Shown piece by piece: positions 56,114-64,000 of a stretch of 64,000 bases of DNA (within the stretch, counting starts at the first letter, position 1; every line of letters starts with the position of its first letter). Source of the DNA: Neurospora tetrasperma FGSC 2508 (Eukaryota > Ascomycota > Sordariomycetes > Sordariales > Sordariaceae); assembly GCF_000213175.1 (NCBI RefSeq), contig NW_009799102.1, positions 3,752,095 to 3,816,094 on the forward strand. Direction: 5' to 3'. The notes below the pieces were generated by a model that made no database searches, was not told the DNA's origin, and saw only the letters and a program-made list of their open reading frames with translations. Both the position numbers and the translations under genes were made by a program.

Positions 56114-56784
56114 GATACGATGATTATACCGCTTTGGGGTTGTGGGAGACGGGAGGGTCGGGTTTGAGCGAGGGACAGGGTTGGGTTCAGGGACAGAGTT
56201 AGGTTTAGGGACAGGCCGGCAGCCATAGCGTGAGCAGGGACAGGAGGGACAATGGTAGTAATTGGGGTTGAAGGAGTGTGGACTGCTGGACGCGGGGCGT
56301 AGATGGTGGTTACTTGACGTGTTTTTTTCTCTCTTCTTTCTTATCTACAGTCGGGAAGAGACACGAAGGAAACGAAAAGGGGGCACACGATCAGTTATTC
56401 TATGGCTTTTTTTTGCATTTATGAGGGGTATATACACAGAACTGCTTGAAATGGTAGGATGAAGGGAGGGAAGTGTGATGGGAGCGAGGGGAGATGTCTT
56501 ATATCACTCCAGGGGGTAGGCATTTACCAAGCTGAGGACAGATCCTGCACAGTGATTCTCGATTATTGATGGAATTGGGGGAATACATGAGTAATTACAA
56601 CAACATAACACAGGACCCATGAAGACGAGGATGGATGGCTTCATGTTTGCCAATGTTGTTGGTTTTGACTCAGAAGGTAGGTAGTGATATTCAATATTTA
56701 TTATCCGTGACAAGGACTTCAACCCAGCGATATCTATCTATACAAAGCCATCACCATTTATTTCAAAAACACCAAACAACCCGC
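56114..56784. other. convergent 3' region polyQ gene / ALG2
   Basis: No separate gene. The first 90 bases continue an open alternative frame of the polyQ gene. Confidence 0.5.
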
Positions 56785-58275
56785 TCACCAAAGTTTCCAA
56801 TACACAGCACTGACAACCCCCGCAACAGCCGCCACCGCAGCTCCCACCACCAAAACAACCATGCCACTCTGCGCCGCCTCCCCCTTGGGCATCCTTTCAA
56901 TGATCTCCTCCAACCTCTCCGCCATCTGCGTATCCGCAAACCTACTCTTAACCCTCTCCACCCCCTTCCTCCCCATCTTCTTCAACTCTTCCTCCCCCAT
57001 CCCATTCAACACCTTATCCATAACCTTGGCCCACTCCCCTACTTCATTCGGGTCTCTCAACCACCCCGTCTCCCCTTCCACCACCGTCTCCGTCGGTCCA
57101 CCATTATTCGCCGCCAAAACCGGCACCCCCCTTAACATGGCTTCAAGCGGCACGATCCCAAAGTGTTCGTTGCTGGGCGTGTAAACCAACAACTTTGCTG
57201 ACCGCAGCAAGATTTCCTTGAGGGTGTTGGGAACCGACAACAGGAAAAGGACTTCCACATCAGGAGAGGTATTCAGCGCCGACACGACCGTCTTGGCTGT
57301 AGCCGTCTTGAGATGGTAAGGAGCGCCCTCAGCGAGGTCCACCAGGTCCATATGGTAAGACACGTTCTCATGCACGCGGTTATCATACCCCCCCGCGATA
57401 ATCAACTTTGCTTTCCCCCTTTGCTCAGGAGAGAGAGAGGCAAAGGCCTTGATGGCCAGAGCTATGTCCTTTTTGCGCTCGAAGCGATTGATGGATAGGA
57501 TAATGCCCGTTTTGGTCCAGGGGAGTACATCCTTGTCGTCGTCATTGGGGTTTTGGCTGGCGTCGGAAGTAGAGCGCACGTCGATGCATGGGTGGACGAC
57601 TTCCAGGCTGCGTTTGCTGGCGAGACTGGGCCATGTTTGAGAGACGATCCCTTTGGTAAAGGAGGAGTTGACGGCGATGGAATCGGCGAAGCCCATGGAC
57701 CATTCTTCCCAGATGTCGAAGGGCAGGCGGTAGAGGCGCTTGTACCATTTTTGGCGCCCCTGGACGAGGAGCAGGTCGGGGAAGTGGCAGTAGAAGAAGA
57801 TGGGAGAGGTCGGGACGAGGAGTTTGAGCAGGGGTAGACCGGCGCTGAGTTGGTCGACGAAGAAGGCGGAGGGGGAGAGGGTGCGTAGTTCGGAGGTTAG
57901 GAGGGTGATTTGTAGGATTAGGTGGAGTTGGCGGAGGATGGCGCAGAGGATGGAGAAGCGGCCGAGGAGGGAGGGGGGGATGATGGAGTTGCCGCGGACG
58001 CGAACGTCGAGGGTTCCTGTTTTGTCACTTTGTTAGCTGGCTGTTTGGGCTGAGCAATGGAATTGGTGACCAAGAGAGGAGGAGTAAATACCATCGCGAG
58101 CTTCATCAAAGCAGTGTCTGGGATCGCAATGGCTGGTAAAGATGACCACCTTATGGCCACGGTTCTGAAGGCCTACGGCGGCGTCGACAACCAATCTTTC
58201 TGCGCCGCCAATTCCCAGGTCGGGATGGAGAAAGACTGTTGTCTTTTTATCTTTCTCGTCGACACCCGCCGCCAT
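56785..58275 (-). CDS. alg2: ALG2 alpha-1,3/1,6-mannosyltransferase
   Basis: ER-membrane GT4 glycosyltransferase that adds the second and third mannose to the dolichol-linked N-glycan precursor on the cytosolic face. Two exons, 58275-58092 and 58016-56785, give 471 aa, near the size of yeast Alg2 (503). The N-terminus has [19 protein letters not shown], the hallmark glycine-rich loop of Alg2. [13 protein letters not shown] and [10 protein letters not shown] follow. The GT4 donor site appears as [14 protein letters not shown], and the EX7E motif as [14 protein letters not shown], then [11 protein letters not shown]-terminal hydrophobic tail ([16 protein letters not shown]) is a membrane segment. 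Divergent from the phosphatase gene at 58962. Confidence 0.96.
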
Positions 58276-58961
58276 CTTGACATGTGAATGTCGTAAAGTG
58301 TCTTCTTGACGGGGTGTTTGTTGAATGAACGTGTCCCTCCCCTTTGGAGATGCGATGTCATAGGGAGCTTGTCCCGGCAGGCAACGATAATGCCAGGGTA
58401 CACTAACATAACCGCTTGCTTCTCCCGCGAATGAGTGTTAAGACCGTTGGATCACATAATGGGGGGACCTTCAGGGGATTGGTCGGCTTGGTGCTACCCG
58501 CAATTAGGTAATAGTTTAACGATGTTGTAGCGCAAAGATCAGCAACCAATCCCATTTCTGACGACGCCAAGGGTCCAAAACCGCGACACGCCTTGTGAAG
58601 AGTAACGCCATTTGTTGACTTCAGTTTTGGCTTGTGACTTTTCCTTGTTTGGATCTTTTACCAGGAGAGCGTTGAGAGGGTTCTCCAAGGTTGTTCAAAG
58701 TCTTCAAGATCGAGACATTTTGGCTTGATCCGTCCAGACTTTGAGCAGTGTCCTAAAGTTCCCTTGGTCCAAAAGCCGACGACTTCAGCCTGGGAAACTA
58801 ACTCACATGTTTTGACCTTGTTGAGGTCCCGTTGCTGACACCAAACATCCACTTTGCCTCGGTCTGACAACTCAGAGAACCAAAACACCAGACAATTTTC
58901 GACATTGATGACTACGAGGTCAACACCAACGCTATAAGATCACCAGTTCCAACCCTCACCC
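58276..58961. other. divergent promoter region ALG2 / sphingoid phosphatase
   Basis: About 0.7 kb between divergent start codons; no coding frame is supported and no distinctive motif was recognised. Confidence 0.5.
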
Positions 58962-61017
58962 ATGGGTTCACACAACCATGGCGCTAGCTCCGGCGCAGAG
59001 CTCTCCAATGGTGCCCCGCTGCTGACTGTCAATGGGAAACCCGTCGAGAATGGCGTCGTCGACGCGGGGTTGAAGAGCCTAGATCATTGTATGTACAGGA
59101 GCTGGCTTAGTGTTCCTGTTGGAACCATTGGGTTAACTAGCTGATCGCATCCGTACCCTCTCGAGCAACATTATGCCCCTCCAACCCCGCCATGTCTTGC
59201 GTGTCTTGAGCTACATCTTGATCGCGTTCCCAATGTCGTCGAGCCTCAAGCTGACCATGGTGACTAGACCAGAGAGCGCTTCCAAAATGGCGATACAACC
59301 TACGACAACGACTACTCCCTCTCATCCGCTGGGAGACCCCATACCTAGCCATGCTCCAGGAAAAGTTACGGACACCAGCGTTGGATAGATACTTTGCCAT
59401 CACGGCCAACCTTGGAACACACACCTTCTTCATGATCGGTCTACCAGTCCTCTTCTGGTGCAGTTTCTCTAGCTTCGGCAAGGGGTATGTCCTTCGCCTT
59501 GAACCAGTGGAAATCCCACAAGACCCAAGCTGACAATGCGCCATACGTAGCCTTGTCCACATCCTCGCTGCCGGCGTCTTCTGGACCGGCTTCATCAAAG
59601 ATATGCTCTCCCTCCCGCGACCGCTCTCCCCACCTCTCCACCGAATCACCATGTCCGGTTCCGCCGCTCTCGAATACGGTTTCCCGTCTACACACTCCGC
59701 CAATGCCGTCTCCGTAACCGTCTACTCGATCCTCGTCCTCCACAGCGACAAGAACACTTTCTCACCCAGCACGACGTTCGCGCTCGAGCTGCTCGCCTAC
59801 TTCTACGCCTTCTCCATCGTCTTCGGCCGCCTCTACTGCGGCATGCACGGCTTCCTCGACGTCATCATCGGTTCCATCATGGGCGCCGCCATCTCCTACA
59901 TCGAGTTCTACTACGGCCCGCCCTTCCAAGACTGGCTGTACGCCAGCGACTATCTCGCTCCCATACTATTCGCCATAACCATCCTTATCCTCGTGCGCAT
60001 CCACCCCGAGCCGGCGGACGACTGCCCCTGCTTCGACGACTCCGTCTCCTTTGCCGGCGTCATTGTCGGTCTCGAGATCGGAACCTGGCACTTTGCCCGG
60101 TCAAGGTGGAACCATATTTACAACGGGCCCAACGCTCTCTTCGACCTCTCGGCCCTAGGCTGGCCGGTGATTGTCATTCGTCTCATCCTCGGCGTCCTCA
60201 TCATCTTTGCCTGGCGCGAAGTAATGAAGCCTACGCTGCTCAAAGTCCTGCCTCACCTCTTCCGCGTCATCGAGACCCACGGCCTCTCACTGCCCCGCCG
60301 CTTCTTCATGCCCGCCAGCGAGTACAAGGACGTCCCGCTCAACCTGCGCGACGACGAGGTTCTTCCCAAAGTCAGCGACATCCCCCGGATGATGCGCAGT
60401 ATCCGTGGACCTGGGCGTGGTCGGGCGGTCAGTATTGGGCCGCAGAGTGCGGCGGATGCGTATGAGACGCTGGCGTATCGGGAGAGGAAGAGGAGGGAGA
60501 GCTTGAGTAGCGAGAAAGGCTCCGGGTTGAAGCAGGCTCAGAGCACTGCTGAGGGCACTGATGGAGAGGAGTTTATGGTGGATCAGGCTGCGCACTCGTC
60601 GGGCGTTGAGAAGTACGAGAGGCAGATGGGTCAGGGGCAGGTGGTTGTTGAGAGCACAGGGAATTTGAGCCCAAATTCATCGGCCGTGGAGGAGCCAGAG
60701 ATGTATCTGGGCCAGAGGGACGAGTTGGGAGAGAGGGAAATTTTCTCCAAACTGACGAGGCCGAGAGTTAGGTACGATGTGGAGGTAGTGACAAAGTTGG
60801 TTGTTTATGCCGGTAAGCTGCCCCTTTCTTCCGCTCGTTCTCTCATGTTACACGTGAGAGGGTTAAGGATCAAACTGGACCCCGCTTTTTCTGGGTGCTC
60901 TCACTGACAGCCACAACAGGCATCGGATGGCTAGCAGTCGACATGATCCCCATATTATTCGAGCTCACAGGGTTACTGGGAGCTGGCCATCTCCCCTTTC
61001 CCGTTCCTTCTTCATGA
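58962..61017 (+). CDS. sphingoid long-chain-base-phosphate phosphatase (LCB3/YSR2 type)
   Basis: ER multi-span PAP2-superfamily enzyme that dephosphorylates dihydrosphingosine- and phytosphingosine-1-phosphate. Exons 58962-59088, 59268-59484, 59551-60812, 60920-61017 give 567 aa. Exon 2 was placed at 59268 because it restores the family sequence (LPKWRYNLRQRLLPLIRWETPY) in phase. The phosphatase motifs are KDMLSLPRP (K-x6-RP), GFPSTHSANAVS and GRLYCGMHGFLDV (third motif, with Gly in place of the usual Ser before Arg). Hydrophobic helices surround and follow them. The C-terminal 150 residues before the last exon are polar and probably cytosolic. The last small exon encodes a final hydrophobic segment (IGWLAVDMIPILFELTGLLG). 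Confidence 0.93.
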
Positions 61018-64000
61018 GCACAGTGGTATCAGGTTTTGACAAGGTGGTGAAAAGGGGTAGGGGTGTCTTTCTTCAGCTGAACTTCTTGGCACACTTTTGT
61101 TTCTTTTGCTAGTTTATACATACACTAAGTCATATGGCGGGGGTTTTGGTATCTTGTTATGATGTTATGGATCCATCTATGCAGCTATCTCCTCCACCCC
61201 TTTTGGGCTATTGAAGAGACTGAAGATTAAGGAGGAGGATTAAAGACGAGTGTCTTGGAGGCACAGTAAGTGGATGCTAATGAGAACGCTGTCGGCCTGG
61301 GGACTAGATCATCCATCCATGGCAGAGGCCGACTGTAGATCGCCGCCGCCTGTCGATTTGCGGGGTCGATAGTAAGCATCACCGCGCCCACGTTTGGACT
61401 TGTAAGAGGTCCCTCGCTTGTACCGTTTGGTCAAGGTGAGGTGTCTGTTCCTACATCTCGCTGGCAGCCCTAACCAGGAACTCAGCATATGTCAGACATG
61501 TGGTCTGCGGGTTACACGTCAAAGGCACGTTCGTTTCGAGTTCCTGGTTTCCGAAGATCACGGCTGCTGGTGGGGTTGTGGTTGCCGAATAGTGAGCATC
61601 TCGGTCACCCATGAGCGCGTCGGGATGTATATGTACCATCGACACCTGGACAACACCGACACTTTGTGGTTTCCAGTGAGGTCACTGTAGGTAATCAATC
61701 AACCAGAACACCATACCACCACGGGTTGAACTAACTAAACCTGGGTCCGGGACGTCAACTGTCCAGTCCAGCCAACCACCTCGGACCTCTCAAACTTGTT
61801 GGGTCGCCAGATGCGCCAGCCATGTATGTTCGCGAGCCCAACAAAAGTTCGTCGAGACGTCCGAGTCAGACCAAAGCGGGGGTCGCTGGGGGCCTGCCTG
61901 GGGGGGCTGACGGACCCTGACTTTGAGTTTCTGAGCTGTCACTGGTCGGTCGGCACAACAATAAGCACCGACGTCAACTTTTCATGCTGGTTGCTTAAGC
62001 TTATGTACTAGATTCACTCACCGAACCCAGAGATGCTCTCATCCCATACGTCCGGCCTCGGGCCATGCGTGCGGCGGGCGGGCGGGCATGATGCCGAGAA
62101 CGCGAGGGGAACCCCAGATCGTGGATCGCGGGATCGCGGATCGCGGATGTACATATGTAAGGAATAAGTTAAGGCTGAATTGGCATGGCAGGTGTGTGGA
62201 GATTTCGCGCCTTTTTGACATGACACGCGCGCGGGGGGGGGGACAGAGGAACGAATGATAGTGTAGGGCTGGGCTGGGTCAATCTTGGACTGGGCGTTGG
62301 ACAAGGGGTGATTATATGTAATTGCGTGCTCTTCAATGCTGTGAGATGAGGGGGAAGATAATAAATGATGGATGAACGCACTGAGAAAGGACCGACATCA
62401 TACATCCTAACGGGGAAGGGCGACGTAGGAATCGCGACGTCGACTGACCCTTCAGCCCTATCTGATGTATATGAAGTCGTCCAGAATCCGTTACTCTTCG
62501 CTGGCAACTCGCGATCGCAGAAAACCTTACCTTTCTTCGAACACACCTAGGTGAAAACCTGTGAATAGCATCACTTTTTGGTCTACACGTCAAGCAAAGA
62601 TATGCACAGACACACGAGATATTCACATGTGTGTGTGTGGTGGTAAAGCCCCCTCAAGCCCAATCAGACCACACCAGAGTGTGTTTCCAGCAGGAGATCA
62701 AGTTCTTCCGATGATGCTTTTCCACTTCCGCTTCCACACGCTTTTTGCATTTTTTACCTACTCTACTTCTACCTTCCGCATGCGACAAGACAACGTGACA
62801 AGTTCCAAAAAGCCTCACTTATATGTTACTGAAATGCCAAGAGTCCACACACAACGGGCCGATAGAAACCAAAAGCCACAAACAGAAGGAACTGAACTGA
62901 CAAGAAAAAAAGAAAAAAAAGCCACACACCCAAAAAAAAATGATATACATACTGTAGACACAGTGACGTTTTGGGGGAGTGGATCAGCATGCATCGATGC
63001 CCTGGGCTGCTTGGTTTTTATCCGGCCGCCGGACTCCGGAGTGTGACCTAACGGCGACGATATCCGAATTGTACACTAGAAAAGTCACGTGGAGTTCGCA
63101 TCCATCTTGGCTGGATTTGGTTAAAACTGAAGCGTGGGCAGATACCGGTACGGTACCGGTACTGGACGGATTTTTCTCCAGTTTGCCACCTGCCCCAACC
63201 TGGCAACTCAACTCCGAGTTCCTCTCCTCATTGGTTGCCTTTGGCAGTTTTCCACCCCAGCCGCGTAAGCCCAGCTGGAGATGGATGCAAGTTGGATCGC
63301 ATCTGGCATCTGGCAGGGCAGGCACGCAGGCAGGGCAGGGCAGGCAGTTCCCTTCCAGCCAGCGAGTGGGTCCATCAACTTTGGTTAAGTACCGTATCGC
63401 TTTTGGCAGTCGCAGGGCTCCGGTCCGGGTCCCGTCTTCGTTCAACGCAGCGATCCAAGATGATGAGGAGGGCGACGACCAATCGAGGATGATTTGAAGA
63501 GTTGATGATGAGTGTAAATGGTTATGCTACTTGAATTGTTCCCCTTGGATTTTTTCGTTGTAAACAAATCATTGACCAGAAAAGTAGACATGATGGTGGC
63601 CGACGGTTTATACACTACACTACACTACCGGTACAATCCAAACCGGAGCGGCAGGGGCCAGACGAGGAAAAAGAGTCATCGGGCAACAACCTCCACCTGA
63701 ATGCACATCCACAATGTCTTACATAACCCTTCAGGTTTCCTTCCCTACAACCCTAGAACACAGGTTGCAAATGCAAACAAGCGAGGGAAGCGCCCATTAC
63801 GACTTCTATCCGATCACTCAGCTGTACATATCACTTTCACTATCGCTTTATCCCATCGTCGGGTGTGGTGTTAGGTATCATTGAAGTTGTCCTGTTAGCT
63901 GTTGTTAGTAGATGGGATCGGGAGACAACCTCCAAAGCCTGCTTTTGGAAGGCAGGTCTAACTGTCAGGTAACTTGAACCCGGTCGTCAATTGATCAGCC
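61018..64000. other. gene-free right flank
   Basis: No gene is supported in about 3 kb. Visible items are GGATCGCG-type repeats near 62115-62145, a G run near 62225-62240, a TG run near 62627-62643, an A run near 62930-62940, and overlapping GGTACCGGTAC palindromic words near 63145-63166. Open frames of up to about 170 codons overlap on both strands with no domains. Confidence 0.5.

Noticed and set aside
1-64000. Dispersed 5S rRNA genes, transposons or RIP-mutated repeats
   Set aside because: Neurospora has dispersed 5S genes, so I looked for their internal words on both strands and found none. No long terminal or inverted repeats and no AT-rich TpA-dominated blocks were seen.

Overview
The window is nuclear DNA of a filamentous ascomycete, almost certainly Neurospora crassa or a very close relative. 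It has short (about 50-180 nt) GT-AG introns with CTRAY-type branch sites, fungus-specific families, and above all the set pyr-4, het-c and a HET-domain gene directly beside het-c (the arrangement known for pin-c). From established knowledge these markers are linked on N. crassa linkage group II. This assignment comes from reading the translations and from memory, with no database search.

Layout, left to right: a gene-poor flank (1-5979); pyr-4, orotidine-5'-phosphate decarboxylase (+); a Zn(II)2Cys6 transcription factor (+); a conserved fungal protein of unknown function (-); an RBM39/CAPER-type splicing factor (-); a sphingolipid fatty-acid 2-hydroxylase (-); het-c (+) and pin-c (+); two intron-bearing tRNA-Gln(CUG) genes (-); a PP2C phosphatase (-); a BTB-like protein (+); the divergent iron-uptake pair FTR1 permease (-) and FET3 ferroxidase (+); an unusual gene assembled from very short phase-0 exons (-); a class I/II aminotransferase (-); a VWA-domain protein (+); a polyglutamine protein with a transposase-like DNA-binding region (+); ALG2 mannosyltransferase (-); a sphingoid-base-phosphate phosphatase (+); and a gene-free right flank (61018-64000).

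Functional groups: het-c and pin-c form the known vegetative-incompatibility (nonself recognition) system. FTR1 and FET3 form the reductive high-affinity iron-uptake complex. They share a 1.6-kb divergent promoter, in which two exact matches to the iron-regulatory GATA-factor element lie 30 bp apart just before fet3. Two genes act in sphingolipid metabolism, but they lie far apart and do not form a cluster.

The least explained object is the mini-exon gene at 44890-46663. Its eight exons are all in phase 0 (down to 12 and 15 nt), its last two exons are both 72 nt, and the intron ends before those two exons are about 90% identical over 63 bp. Exon boundaries throughout were placed by eye from splice signals and reading frame, and RNA evidence would settle them.
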